Numbered from the stretch's first letter, positions 31,506-41,290 are shown. The stretch: DNA of 64,000 bases from Dasypus novemcinctus (GCF_030445035.2 NC_080698.1:27745294-27809293), one strand, 5' to 3'. Notes: a model not told the origin generated them from the sequence alone. Program-made: numbers and translations.

Positions 31506-31970
31506 TTGGGACAACCAGACTTAAGATGCCTCCTGAGGAGATGCAACATATGAAACACACAGCCCAACTAGGAGGTGTTTTGCTAAAGAAGTTGAACGCT
31601 GATCAGGCCTTCAGTGCTCACTGACCAAGAGAGTGAGAGGACAAACTTAAACAGCTTGATGCTTTGCAAGCAATCAGATAAATTCAGAAGGTGGCACAGC
31701 TAATACCCACCCCACCTACCCCCCTTTTTTGGTAACAGGTCAATGGCATGGAAAGAAGAAAGGGCAAGCAGAACTCTTCTAGCGAATGAGACAGAAGGGA
31801 CATAACAAGTATAATTAGGCGGACAAACCAATTGTAAAAAACATTTTGGGGACAACTGGGACATTTGAATACCGTTTGGCTAGCAGGTGACAACGAATAA
31901 TTATTAATTTATTAAGTGTGATAATGGTACTGCAGTTTTCTAGGTAAATGCACCTATATTTTAGAGATTC
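31506..31970. other. unassigned sequence
   Basis: About 465 bases without recognised elements. Minus frames 31684-31893 and 31815-31997 have no recognisable domain. Confidence 0.45.
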
Positions 31971-32516
31971 ATTGTCATTATTTTTATGGCTGAACAATAT
32001 TCACATTATGTTTATCCATTCATGTGCTGATGGGCATTTGGGATGCTTCCACCTTTTACCTATTGTTAATAATGCTGCTATGAGCATTAGTGTATAAATA
32101 TGGGTTCAAATCCCTGTTTTAATTTTTTTGGGTATATAGATATAAGTCAGATTGCAGGTCATGTGATAATTCTATACTTACTTTCCCAGGAAACACGAAA
32201 TGCTTTCCACAGTGGCTCCACCATTTTGCATTCTCACCAGCAATGCACAGGGTTTTTATTTCTCTGCATCCTTACTAATACTTCTCATTTTCCAATATTC
32301 TAGTGGGAGGGAAGTGGTATCTCATTGTGGTTTTGATTTGTATTTTTCTAATGGCTAAGAATATGGAGTATCTTTTCATGTGTTTATTGGCCATTCGTAT
32401 ATCTTTTTTTGGAAAAATATTAACTCAAGCCATTTGTCCATGTTTTAACTTTTCATTGTTGAGTTGTAGGAGTGGTCCATATATTCTGGATATTAAACCC
32501 TTTAGCAGATACATGA
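31971..32516 (-). mobile_element. L1 3' UTR and ORF2 end, antisense, segment 1
   Basis: 'tatggctgaacaatattcac', 'catgtgctgatgggcatttg', 'aatgctgctatgagcattag', 'cagtggctccaccattttgc', 'attctcaccagcaatgcaca' and 'ttctggatattaaacccttt' are the reverse complement of the L1 3' UTR and adjacent ORF2. It breaks off at 'cagatacatga' where an LTR is inserted. The L1 3' terminus is missing on the left. Confidence 0.92.
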
Positions 32517-33170
32517 TGTAGCAGTTTGATATTGCTTATGAATTCCAAAAATAGATATTAGATTGTGTTTGTGAACTGGTCTGTTCCTCTGGGCATATTA
32601 GATTGGATTGGATTCAGAAGTTTCACTTTTACTTGAGTAAATAGTGATTAAGGCTTTATTGGGCCACATCAGTAGGACATTGAGTCCCTGCCCCCTTGGT
32701 GGGTGGGGACTCACAGAGAAACCACACCACAGCAATGGGAGGTGGGAGTTTTGATTCTGGAGCCAGGGAAGTAAATACGCAGGAGAAGCAGATAAATGTG
32801 AGAAAAAAAAAGAAAGTTCTATCAGAAATGGCAGAAGCCCTGGGAAGGGAGATAAGCAATTTGCCTATGAGTTTACAGCTGACCTTGTTGAGAGAACAGA
32901 GCAGCTGAGCCCGGAGAAAAACGAGCCCTGAGAGAGAGATAAGCCTTATCCCAGCCTACAGCTGAGACCACAGAGACTTAAGAAGAGGAAGCCTGAACCC
33001 TTGCAGATGTCAGCAGCCATCTTGCTCCAACACATGGCAACAGATTTTGGTGAGGTAAGTAACATATACTTTACGGCCTGGTAACTGTTAGCTCCTACTC
33101 CAAATACATATCCTTTATAAAAGCCATCAGATTTCTGGTATTTTGTATTAGTACACCTTTGGCTAATACA
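32517..33170 (+). mobile_element. probable solo LTR of an ERV inserted in L1, family not recognised
   Basis: The 654-base block begins TG ('tgtagcagtttgatattg') and ends CA ('tttggctaatac' then 'a'). It interrupts L1 text that is otherwise continuous ('ggatattaaaccc' to 'catggtttccaaatatttt'). A 5-base target duplication with one mismatch is seen: 'catga' at 32512-32516 and 'catgg' at 33171-33175. The 3' part has 'tttataaaagccatcagatt' and 'ctggtattttg', usual near LTR 3' ends. No coding sequence is attached. Confidence 0.75.
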
Positions 33171-34352
33171 CATGGTTTCCAAATATTTTCTCCCATTCTG
33201 TTGGCTGTCTTTTTACTTTCTTGACAATGATCTTTGATGCACATAAGTCATTAATTTTTATGAGGTCCAATTTATCTATTTTTTCTTTTGTTGCTCATGC
33301 TTTTAGTGTAAAGTCTAAGAATCCATTGCCTAATACAAGGTCCTGACGATATTTTTCTGTTTTTTTTCCTAGGAGTTTTATGGTTTTAGCTCATACCTAG
33401 GTGGTTGATACATTTTAATTTTTGTATATGCTGTGAGGTAGAGGCCTACTTTCATTCTTTTGCATATGGTTATCCCGCTTTCCCAGCACCACTTGTTGAG
33501 AAGACTATTCTTTCCTCATTGAATGAACTTGACACCCTTGTAGAAAAATCAATTGGTTATAGATGTGTGTGTATATTTTGAACTCTTAATTCCATTCCAT
33601 TGGTCTATATGTCTGTATAATGCCAGTATCACACTGTTTTGATTACTGTAACTTTGTAATAAGCTTTGAAACCAGGAAGTGTGAGTCCTCCAACTTTGTT
33701 CTTCTTTTTCAAGATGATTTTGGCTATTTAGTGACTCTTGCCCTTCCAGATGAATTTGGTGAGTAACTTTTCTATTTCTGTGAATAAAGCTGTTGAAACT
33801 TTGACTGGGCTTGTGTTAAATCTGTATTGACATCTTAATGGTAGTAAGATGTCACGAACATGGGATGAAAGTCTTTCCATTTATATAAGACATCTTTCAT
33901 TTCTTTCAGTAATGCTTTGCTGTTTTCCATGTACAAGTCCTTTATACCCTTGGTTAAATTTATCCTGGATACTGTCATTTTTTTAGTTGCTATTGTAAAT
34001 GGAATTGTTCTCTTGATTTCCTTCTTGTGTTTTTCATTGTTGATGTATAGAAGCACCGCTGATTTTTGTGTATTGATTTTGTAATGTGCCTCCTTGCTGA
34101 ATTCGTTTTTCAATTGTAGTAACTTTTTTAGAGGATTCTTTAGCATTATCTATTATACAATCATGTCATCTAAGAATAGGTATAGTTTTGCTTCTTCCTT
34201 TCTGATTTGGATGGCTTTTATTTCTTTTCTTGTCTAATTGCTCTGGTTAGCACATGCAGTATAATATTGAATGGCAATGGTTATGGCAGGCATCCTTATC
34301 TGTTTCTGATCTTTTTCAGTATTGTACCACTGAGTATGATGTTAACTCTGGG
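33171..34352 (-). mobile_element. L1 ORF2 3' half, antisense, segment 2
   Basis: Resumes at 'catggtttccaaatattttc' and continues through 'tttcccagcaccacttgttg', 'ggtctatatgtctgtataat', 'gtgtgagtcctccaactttg' and 'atcatgtcatctaagaatag' to 'gagtatgatgttaactctgg', all reverse-complemented L1 ORF2. It stops abruptly at about 34352 where LTR-like text begins, so the L1 is truncated there or interrupted. Confidence 0.92.
33835..34146 (-). pseudogene. L1 ORF2 reverse-transcriptase-region remnant
   Basis: A 103-codon open stretch whose residues follow the L1 ORF2p order just after the RT catalytic region: 'NEFSKEAHYKINTQKS' then 'TIPFTIATKK' and 'GIKDLYMENSKALLKEMKD' then 'KWKD'. The FADD-type catalytic motif would lie upstream and is not present in this open block. 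The rest of ORF2 is broken by stops and an LTR insertion, so the copy is dead. Confidence 0.9.
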
Positions 34353-34505
34353 TTAACCCCAAACAGGCCTCCTCATTGGGCCCCTGAGAGCTACCAGGTG
34401 GGGATCGTAAGGGAACCACTCAGAACAGCAAACAGCTGCCCTTCCCCGCCCCCCCCCCAACATTATGAAGGGGAAAGAGTAAAGGTTTTAAAAAGGTCTA
34501 ACCTT
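34353..34505 (+). mobile_element. probable ERV LTR, segment 1
   Basis: 'ttaaccccaaacaggcctcc', 'tcattgggcccctgagagct' and a C10 run at 34447-34458. The composition changes sharply from the L1 on its left. Read together with the segments after the SINEs, this looks like the U3 part of an ERV1-like LTR, a call by resemblance only. Confidence 0.5.
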
Positions 34506-34868
34506 AGGAAGCAGATGTGGCTCAAGTGATTGAGCAACCACCTACCACATGGGAGATCCTGGGTTTAGTTCCTGGTGCCTGCTAAAGAAGACAACCAAGA
34601 TAGTGAGCTGATAGGATGGGCTGACATGGTGAGCTGATGCAACAAGATGACACAACAAGAGACACAAGGAGGAAAATACAATGAGAGACACAACGAAGAA
34701 GGGAGCGGAGGTGGCTCAAGCAATTAGGTGCCTCCCTCCCACATGGGTTTGGTTCCCAGTGCCTCCAAAAAAAAAAAAAAAAAACTAAGATGAGTACACA
34801 ATGAACAGACACAGCAAATGCAAACCATGAGGGATGGGGAGAAATAAATAAATAAAATGTATCTGAGA
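34506..34868 (+). mobile_element. two-head composite DAS-SINE, sense
   Basis: Head 1 'taggaagcagatgtggctca', body with 'gagctgatgcaacaagatga', head 2 'gggagcggaggtggctcaag' lacking part of its B box ('acatgggtttggttccc'), an A18 run within the tail and 'aaataaataaataaaatgta' at the end. Target words 'gtctaacct' (left) and 'gcctaacct' (34874-34882) flank it. Confidence 0.93.
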
Positions 34869-34944
34869 AAAAAGCCTAACCTGGGACCCCATGCTTGTGA
34901 CTCACCCTGTAGCATGCCCCCAGTCCATTTCTCTTTTCTTTTTT
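34869..34944 (+). mobile_element. probable ERV LTR, segment 2
   Basis: 'cctaacctgggaccccatgc' with 'ttgtgactcaccctgtagca' and 'tgcccccagtcca', a phrase typical of the region around the core promoter of gamma-type LTRs. It is held between two DAS insertions. Confidence 0.5.
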
Positions 34945-35368
34945 TTGGATTTATTTATTTTATTTATTTCTCCCCCCTCATTGTTTTGGACTTGCTTTCT
35001 GCTCTCTGTGTCCTTTTGCTGTGTGTTCTTCTGTGTCTGCTTGTCTTCTCTTTAGGTGGCACTGGGAACTGATCTGGGACCTTCTGGAGGAGCTCAATCT
35101 CTTATGCTCTGTCAGCTCCCTGGTCTGCTGTGTCTCTTATTATCTCTCCTCTGTGTTCTTGTTGTTGTTGTTGTATCATCTTGCTGTACCATTTCTCCAC
35201 ATGGGCCAGCACTCCTGTGTGGGCCAGCACTCCATGTGGGCCATCTCTTCGCTCAGGCCAACTCACCACACAGGCCAGCTTGCCTTCACCAGGAGGTCCT
35301 GGGAATTGAAACCTGGACCTCCTATATGGTAGACAGGAGCCCAATCGTTTGAGCCATATTCACTTCCC
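34945..35368 (-). mobile_element. two-head composite DAS-SINE, antisense
   Basis: Reverse-complemented tail 'tggatttatttattttattt', degenerate head 2 ('aggtggcactgggaactgat', 'gtcagctccctggtctgctg'), body with three 'gggccagc' units, and head 1 ('gggaattgaaacctggacct', 'tttgagccatattcacttcc'). The flanks 'tctcttttcttt' and 'ctcttgtttttt' may be the eroded target duplication. Confidence 0.93.
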
Positions 35369-35500
35369 TCTTGTTTTTTAATAAACACTTTACTCCTGTG
35401 ACTACCCTATGGCTTATCCTTAAATTATTTTATGCTACGTAAGCCAAGAACCTAGAAGCCCAGAACCCAGAGAATTCCGCTAACACCAGGCAGCTGCAGT
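35369..35500 (+). mobile_element. probable ERV LTR, segment 3 (polyadenylation region)
   Basis: 'aataaacactttactcctgt' then 'gactaccctatggcttatcc' and 'cagaacccagagaattccgc' 'taaca' match the usual R-U5 arrangement of ERV1-like LTRs: AATAAA at 35380-35385, and an end near 35489 in '...aaca'. I see no primer-binding site or gag following it. Confidence 0.55.
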
Positions 35501-35763
35501 TTATTTTCTTACAGTGATTTAGCTGCCCTGCAAGTCCCATCTATATCCAAATAAATTCTGGGACAGCAAGTCAGAGATAACTGTCCTTGTTAAGTTCCCA
35601 CCAAACATACTGGTACAGCTACATGTGTACCTCAGTGCATTCATAAGATTTCTGTGGGATCTCTAGAATCAGGACAGAGAGCTGCTTTGGGAGTGTGAGT
35701 GGGATCCACCTGGAGTCAGAAAATGGATGGGGGAAGGGAAGGGCCAGCAAAGGCTCCAGGAGG
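35501..35763. other. unassigned sequence
   Basis: No recognised element in about 260 bases between LTR and SINE. Confidence 0.4.
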
Positions 35764-35778
35764 TTTTCCTACCATTTT

Positions 35779-35992
35779 TTTTTTTTAGGTACTAGGGGTC
35801 GAGGATTGAACCCAGACCTTGTATGTGGGAAGTCAGCACTCAACCACTGAGCCACATTGGCTTCTCTGAGTTGGTTTTTTCACCTTTTTTTTCTTGTTTG
35901 TTTTTTTGTTTTTTTCAGAAGGTACTGAAGCAAACCTGGGACCTCCTGTGTGGGAGGCAGGTGCTCAACTGCTTGAGCCACATCTGCTCCCA
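35779..35992 (-). mobile_element. dimer DAS-SINE, antisense
   Basis: Reverse-complemented head 2 ('ggtcgaggattgaacccaga', 'gtgggaagtcagcactcaac'), spacer 'gagttggttttttcaccttt', then head 1 ('gaaggtactgaagcaaacct', 'cttgagccacatctgctccc'). Exact 15-base target duplication 'ttttcctaccatttt' at 35764-35778 and 35993-36007. Confidence 0.97.
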
Positions 35993-36007
35993 TTTTCCTA
36001 CCATTTT

Positions 36008-36443
36008 AAGTGGTCCTTTTCTTGATTTGTCACTTGTCCAGTTATTGCAGCCCTTTAAGTGATTTCTGGTGCTCTAAGAAAGATGGTTCTGCCAGTTCTT
36101 CCTTGCAGTTTAGAAATTCTGTGGGGGGATGGAACCCTGGAATGGATCACTCCACTGTCTTAATGCTGTAGTGGCTTTTAATTTATGTTTATCTTTCTTT
36201 ATATAATGATTTCCCCTTGAGCACCTTTAAATGATTTCTGGAGAAAGCTGAAGTATAAAGAGAGAAAGGCTGGCGGGACTAATCTCTTGTCCTCTGCTCT
36301 TCACAACCTTCCGTCAATCAGCTTGGATGAGCAGAGCGCCACTTTTACACTCAGTTTTCTCCAAGGACTCAAGATACAAAGAGTAAGAGTGGGTCATGTT
36401 CTCAAGGGGTTTCACTCCTACTTGGGGAAAGGAGATGGACTAT
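36008..36443. other. unassigned sequence
   Basis: About 435 bases; no recognised element. Confidence 0.45.
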
Positions 36444-36459
36444 AAAAATGTGCATACAG

Positions 36460-36825
36460 GGAAACGGACTTTGGTCCAGTGGTTAGGGCGTCCGTCTACC
36501 ACACGGGAGGTCTGCGGTTCAAACCCCGGGCCTCCTTGACCCGTGTGGAGCTGGCCCATGTGCAGTGGTGATGCGCGCAAGGAGTGCCGTGCCACGCAAG
36601 GGTGTCCCCCGCGTAGGGGAGCCCCACGCGCAAGGAGTGCGCCCGTAAGGAGAGCCGCGCAGCGCGAGAGAAAGAGCAGCCTGCCCAGGAATGGCGCCGC
36701 CCACACTTCCCGCCGCTGACGACAACAGAAGCGGACAGAGAAACAAGACGCAGCAAAAAGACACAGAAAACAGATATCCGGGGGGGGGAGGGGAATTAAA
36801 TAAATAAAAAATAAATCTTTAAAAA
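36460..36825 (+). mobile_element. long DAS-SINE, deleted-body subfamily, sense
   Basis: Head 'ggaaacggactttggtccag', A box 'tggtccagtgg' at 36472-36482, B box 'ggttcaaaccc' at 36516-36526, body, then the tail 'aattaaataaataaaaaata'. The body jumps from 'ggcgccgcccacacttccc' straight to 'gccgctgacgacaacagaag', lacking about 44 bases found in other long copies. Target duplication 'aaaaatgtgcatacag' (36444-36459) against 36826-36841, one mismatch in 16. CpG-rich, hence young. Confidence 0.97.
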
Positions 36826-36934
36826 AAAAATGTGCGTACAGTTACCAGACACAAGGCTGGATAAAAGTTGATATCAGCCATCTCATTAGGTGGTATCTGA
36901 AAAGAGCCAAAGGCAACCACTCATGAGGTTTGGT
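36826..36934. other. short unassigned stretch
   Basis: Spacer between a SINE and an L2. It includes the right copy of the target duplication. Confidence 0.4.
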
Positions 36935-37243
36935 TGGTACCTTCTGCAAATATTTACCGCCTCAAGTGTGTGTTCTAGACACTGGTGATACAATGGTAGT
37001 TAAGATACATGTTTTGCCCTCAAGGAGCTCGAGATTGTTTCATCCTGCTTACACGGGTCACTGCAAAACAACAAGTGTTACAGGTACACCCAAGATCTTA
37101 GGGGAGCTTGGAGGCGGGATTGCTAAAGGGGAGAGGGGGCCCAAAAGAGGCTTCAAGGAGTTTAACTTAAAGGATGTGGAAGAAAAAGCTAAACAAGGGA
37201 AAAGAGTAGCTCAGTAACCAAAAGACCTTTTACAGGGAGCAGT
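36935..37243 (-). mobile_element. L2 LINE 3' end, antisense
   Basis: 'gcaaatatttaccgcctcaa', 'tgtgttctagacactggtga', 'tacaatggtagttaagatac', 'tgccctcaaggagctcgaga' and 'ggcttcaaggagtttaactt' follow the reverse-complemented L2 3' UTR. Confidence 0.8.
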
Positions 37244-37257
37244 GGATTCAAACTTTT

Positions 37258-37667
37258 TTTTTTTAAAGACTTATTTATTTATTTCTCTCTCCTTCCCCCC
37301 ACCCTGGTTGTCTGCTCTCTGTGTCCACCCGCTGGGTCTTCTTTGTCCGCTTCTGTTGTCAGCAGCACGGAAATCTGTTTCTTTCATTGTTGTTGTGTCA
37401 TCTTGTTGTGTCAGCTCTCTGCGTGTGCGGCACCATTCCTGGGCAGGCCTCACCCTCTGCGCTGGGCGGCTCTCCCCACGGGGCACACTCCCCGCACATG
37501 GGGCTCCCCTATGCGGGGGACACCCCTGCGTGGCACGGCACTCCCTGCGCGCATCAGCACTGTGCATGGGCCAGCTCCACACGGGTCAAGGAGGCCCGGG
37601 GTTTGAACCGCGGACCTCCCATATGGTAGGTGGACACCCTAACCACTGGGCCAAGTCCACTGCCCCC
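37258..37667 (-). mobile_element. long DAS-SINE, antisense
   Basis: Reverse-complemented tail 'aaagacttatttatttattt', body ('gtgcggcaccattcctgggc', 'gggacacccctgcgtggcac') and head ('gtttgaaccgcgg', 'ccaagtccactgcccc'). Exact 14-base target duplication 'tggattcaaacttt' at 37244-37257 and 37668-37681. Confidence 0.97.
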
Positions 37668-37681
37668 TGGATTCAAACTTT

Positions 37682-38600
37682 GACTTTGACCCACTAAGGA
37701 ATTAATTGTAAATCTTGATCAAGTATAGACATGTTTTTCTATATATGTGAAACAAAAGTTTCATGAATTCTTTAAAACATATAAAATATTATTTTATATT
37801 CTACTTTAATTCAGTAAAAATAAAACCAACAAGCATGGTTGCAACCATTAAATTGATTTTAGGAGCCACTGGGAGTACTAATGGTCTAAATTGAGGGTGG
37901 ACTTAGTGCTTGACAAAGCAAAACGTAAAGTAGTCTAGAGGCAGAAGGTGTTTGGAACAGATCACCAGGATCAGGAAAAGGCATTTGAAAAGCCCCTGTG
38001 GGTGTGCAAATGAAAGTGTGAAGAGGCACTATTGTGTTAGAAAAAGATATTAATAAAGTATAGCTTTTTGCTCTTTTGACTGCTTTACCAAAAGCTGCCT
38101 TACCTTTTGTTATGTAGATCTGGTTCCTGGGAGAAGTGGACCTATTTTGTGTAAATTGCCCCTAATCTCTTTTCTCTGAGTTTTAGAGAGAACTGGGCCC
38201 TTCCAATGATAGGACAGGGCAATGGGATCCCTAAAATAAAATTACCTTGAGGAGATCAATATTAATTATTAGGTTCAACCCAAATGGTTGGGTTGGTTTT
38301 GGCACAGTCAGTGTCCACTGACAATGTAAGCTCCCAAACACAGTACCATGGTGGTAGAGTAGATGTGTTTTGGTGAAAAATGGCTAACGGGAGCATAAGT
38401 GAAAAAAATGACGTAACATTAAAACCTAAACTGAAACCTCGCAGAGTGTCAGCAGGTGCTTGGACAAGGCAGGATGAGCTAGTTAACACTCCACCCAAAG
38501 GTGGTGGTGCCAGACCAGGCTTCAGCCCCGCCCCCCAAGTGTAAGTGAGAAGACCTGGCAAGAGTAAAGGACCAATATCTGTTTCTCTGCTTGGCCTTTA
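37682..38600. other. unassigned stretch, possible diverged LTR
   Basis: About 920 bases. 'attaataaagtatagctttt' followed by 'tgctcttttgactgc' (38049-38083) and 'agaagtggacctattttgtg' resemble LTR polyadenylation text, but I cannot define two ends. Frame 38262-38561 (minus) has no recognisable domain. Confidence 0.4.
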
Positions 38601-39001
38601 GATGTGAGTGAAGTGATTGGGCTCCCGTCTACCATATGGGGGGGCGGGTCTTGGGTTCAATTCCTGGGGCTCCCTGGTGAAGGCTAACTGGCCGAGGTCG
38701 CCTAGAGCTGGCCTGTGAGGAGAGCTGTCTTCTACTGTGAGCTGATGCAACAGGATGATGTGACAAAAAAGAGACGCAGAGGAAAGACAATGAGAGACAC
38801 AACACACCAGGGAGCTGAGGTGGCTCAAGAGATTAATGCCTCTCTCCCACATCGGAGGTCCCAGGATCAGTTTCCAGTGATTCCTAAAGAGAAGACAAGC
38901 AGACCCAGAAGAACGCACAGCAAATGGACACAACGAGCAGATAGCGAGAGCAGGCAGGGGGTGGGGGGAGGCGGGGAGGCAAAAATAAAAATCTTAAAAT
39001 A
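38601..39001 (+). mobile_element. two-head composite DAS-SINE with altered 5' end, sense
   Basis: Starts within head 1 at 'gatgtgagtgaagtgattgg'; the first bases of the head are replaced, so the A box (usually tggctcaagtg) is broken. B box 'gggttcaattcc' remains. Body, head 2 ('gagctgaggtggctcaagag', 'ggaggtcccaggatcagttt') and tail 'aaaaataaaaatcttaaaat' follow. A G-rich insertion 'gggggggcggg' sits in head 1. Confidence 0.92.
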
Positions 39002-39200
39002 AGTAAATGAAGACTCTGGGATTCTTGGTCAGGATCCATAATTTCTTGTTATTGGTCTGGCTAATACCAGAGTATTAACTAAAAAATTTAAAGGATTTGA
39101 CCAGATTTGAACCCTGAGTCTGTAGAGCAAGTTGTACCCATACCATGCATACTGGGCACTATAGTAAGCCTAGGTCCAGCTACTGGAGCCCACCTTCTTA
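39002..39200. other. unassigned sequence
   Basis: 'aaggatttgaccagatttga' and 'accctgagtctgtagagcaa' could be a MIR-like tail, but this is weak. Confidence 0.35.
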
Positions 39201-39204
39201 AGCA

Positions 39205-39348
39205 CTCCACAAGTAGTTCTCCCTGACCAGAAGCATCGGCATGCCCTGGGAACTCCTTAGAAACGCAAGTTCTCAGGCCACTCTCAAGCACTCCTGTTTC
39301 CACAAGCTCTCCAGGTGATTCTGACGCAAATCAAAGTTTGAGGACTAT
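39205..39348 (+). mobile_element. MER5A-like DNA element (hAT-Charlie)
   Basis: 'agaagcatcggcatgccctg', 'ggaactccttagaaacgcaa', 'ctctccaggtgattctgacg' and 'caaatcaaagtttgagga' match MER5-type text ending at the terminal inverted repeat. Confidence 0.75.
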
Positions 39349-39785
39349 TGCCTATTGGTTCCTCCTCCTCAACCTTCTTCTTCTATCAATATACCCTCTG
39401 CCTTGGCTATCTCCTGAAATTAAAACCACTGTTACGACAACTAAGTCCATTAAGAAGTGAGAAGAGAGAACATTGAAGATTTTGCCGAATAACTACCTGG
39501 GGCTTTTCTTGGGTATCCAAAGCTGGTGGAATTTGACCGGGTAGAAAGGAGACAGGAGGGTCATTCAGGTGGAGGAGGGGTATGGAAATAGCATAGAGGA
39601 GGAGGGGACAAGGCTGTAGGAAAGAGCTCACCTTTCCCTATAGGTGGTCAACAAGGCTGCAGAGGTAGTTCTGGGCTTTGGATTCTAGAATTAGGTGCTA
39701 ATGCTTTATCGGCAGACGATGTAAATAAACATGGGGGGGGGTTAAGTAGGGGAGTCCTAACAATGCATTATTTGGGGGGACAAAG
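39349..39785. other. unassigned sequence
   Basis: About 435 bases; no recognised element. Short G-runs at 39733-39742 and 39773-39780. Confidence 0.45.
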
Positions 39786-40020
39786 CAATCACATAAATTT
39801 AACAGCTCACTGTGTCAGTCACAGTGCTAAAGCCTTCCCTGCATGCTCTAAGTTAATCCTTCCAGCAATCCTGGGAAGTACTAGTTTAATCTTCATTTTA
39901 CAGAGGAAGAAATTGAAGCTTGGAGAGGGTTAAACGGCCAACCAGTGGTAGATCTGGATTCAAACTCAGGCAACCCGACTCCAGAACTCATGCTCTTAAC
40001 CACTAAACCACTAGTACGGA
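39786..40020 (-). mobile_element. MIR SINE, antisense, near full length
   Basis: 'taacagctcactgtgtcagt', 'gttaatccttccagcaatcc', 'cttcattttacagaggaaga', 'aattgaagcttggagagggt' and 'tgctcttaaccactaaacca' run through the whole reverse-complemented MIR to its head. Confidence 0.9.
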
Positions 40021-40266
40021 GTTTCTCACACTGTTTTGGACTGAACTTCAGAGTCAGAAATTATATTCCATCATGACCCAGTACTCACACACAGAAGTGT
40101 TAGGACGCAATACTAAATTGTGTCGTGTGCTCTGCTTTTCCCCTCCTATTCTATTTTCTTCTATGCTCTTCTACTTCATTTTAAAATAAAGTTTTTAGTT
40201 ATGACTCATTAAATTGATTGCATATCTGACTGATGATAGTGCTACAACCTATAGTTTGAAAAACAC
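40021..40266 (+). mobile_element. hAT-like non-autonomous DNA element, family not assigned
   Basis: Left edge 'gtttctcacactgttttgga' and right edge 'tagtttgaaaaacacagc' are imperfect inverted repeats (gtttctca against ttgaaaaac). The body ('attccatcatgacccagtac', 'cattttaaaataaagttttt', 'atgactcattaaattgattg') tracks a common mammalian repeat with repeated 'acgaccca' words. Confidence 0.6.
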
Positions 40267-40385
40267 AGCACAAGAACATTCTACTTTACAGAGAAAAAGC
40301 CAACCAATGTGAAATTGTAAAAACGTAAGACAGGGCATATGGCATTTCAGCACACAATTTTTGGGAACAGGTGAGAAGTGTTGTG

Positions 40386-40490
40386 GACAGACATGTGTAA
40401 GAGGGAGAGAGCAAGAGAGAAGGAAGAAGAGAGAGGTACAGAGGGAGAGAATGAAGGAGGGGGAGAGAGAGAGGGAGAGAGAGAGTTCAA
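40386..40490. repeat. (GA)n-rich purine tract
   Basis: Irregular GA, GGGA and GAAG units over about 100 bases, including 'gagagagagagggagagaga' near 40462-40485. Purine-only on the plus strand. Confidence 0.9.
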
Positions 40491-40519
40491 GTCTTCCTTG
40501 AAGGCTTCCAAAGACAGGA

Positions 40520-40948
40520 TGGGGAAGTGGATTTGGCTCAACTGATAGATGTCTGTCTACCACATGGGAGGTCCAGGGTTCAAACCCAGGGCTGGCCTGT
40601 GTGGTGAGCTGGCCCATGTGCAGTGCTGATGCATGCAAGGAGTGCTGTGCCATGGAAGGGTGTCCCCTGCATAGGGGAGCCCCACGTGCAAGGAGTGCAC
40701 CCCTCAAAGAGAGCCACCCCACACGAAAAAAAAAGCACAGCCTGCCCAGGAGTGGCACTGCACACACGGAGAGCTGGCGCAGTAAGATGACACAACAAAA
40801 AGAGACACAGATTCCTAGTGCTGCTGACAATAATGCAAGCAGACACAGAAGAACACACAGCAAATGGACACAGAGAGCAGACAACAGGGGGTGAGGGTGG
40901 AGGGGTGGGGAGGGGAGAGAAATAAATAAAAAATAAATCTAAAAAAAA
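40520..40948 (+). mobile_element. long DAS-SINE, sense
   Basis: Head 'ggggaagtggatttggctca', diverged A box 'tggctcaactg', B box 'gggttcaaaccc', long body lacking the short 'cctccttgacc' segment after the head, and tail 'aaataaaaaataaatctaaa'. It is followed with no gap by the 3' part of a composite DAS. Its antisense strand is open over more than 200 codons in two frames (40249-40884 and 40580-41191). Confidence 0.95.
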
Positions 40949-41162
40949 AGGGACACAGAGGAGAGAAAATAAGAAGACGTAGCAGAACAGGATATTGAGG
41001 TGGTGCAAGAGTAATCGCCTCTCTCCCACTCTGGAAGGTCCCAGAATCAGTTCCCAGAGCCACCTAATGAGAATACACACAGACAGAAGAACACACAGCG
41101 AATGGAACGGGTGGGGAGGTGGGGGAGAAATAAATAAAATAAATCTTAAAAAAAAAAAAAAT
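40949..41162 (+). mobile_element. two-head composite DAS-SINE, 5' half missing, sense
   Basis: Begins in the body ('gggacacagaggagagaaaa'), has head 2 ('ttgaggtggtgcaagagtaa', 'ggaaggtcccagaatcagtt') and ends with 'ataaataaaataaatcttaa' and A14. Head 1 is absent, so this is a 5'-truncated insertion or the product of a chimeric event with its left neighbour. Confidence 0.92.
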
Positions 41163-41290
41163 TCAGTATGTATTTTATACTTATAGCACATCTCAATTGT
41201 GTTTAGCCACCTTGTAGATGCTCAACTGCCACTGTGGTTAGTGGCTACTGTAGTGCACAATGTTGGCCTAGCACATAGAAATGCTTCCCA
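41163..41290 (+). mobile_element. hAT-like DNA repeat fragment
   Basis: 'acatctcaattgtgtttagc', 'cactgtggttagtggctact' and 'gtagtgcacaatgttggc' match a medium-reiterated mammalian element with the recurring 'tggctagtggctac' word. Family not assigned. Confidence 0.55.

Noticed and set aside
32300-34150. Possible functional L1
   Set aside because: The copy lacks its 3' terminus and most of its 5' part, has stops through ORF2 and carries a 654-bp LTR insertion.
36460-36830. CRISPR-like or tandem array of similar units
   Set aside because: Similar units in the window are dispersed SINE copies with their own target duplications, not regularly spaced repeats with spacers.
40249-41191. Two minus frames above 200 codons that look like membrane proteins
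   Set aside because: They span two SINEs, their A-rich tails (read as Phe and Leu runs) and a GA microsatellite. The hydrophobic look is compositional.
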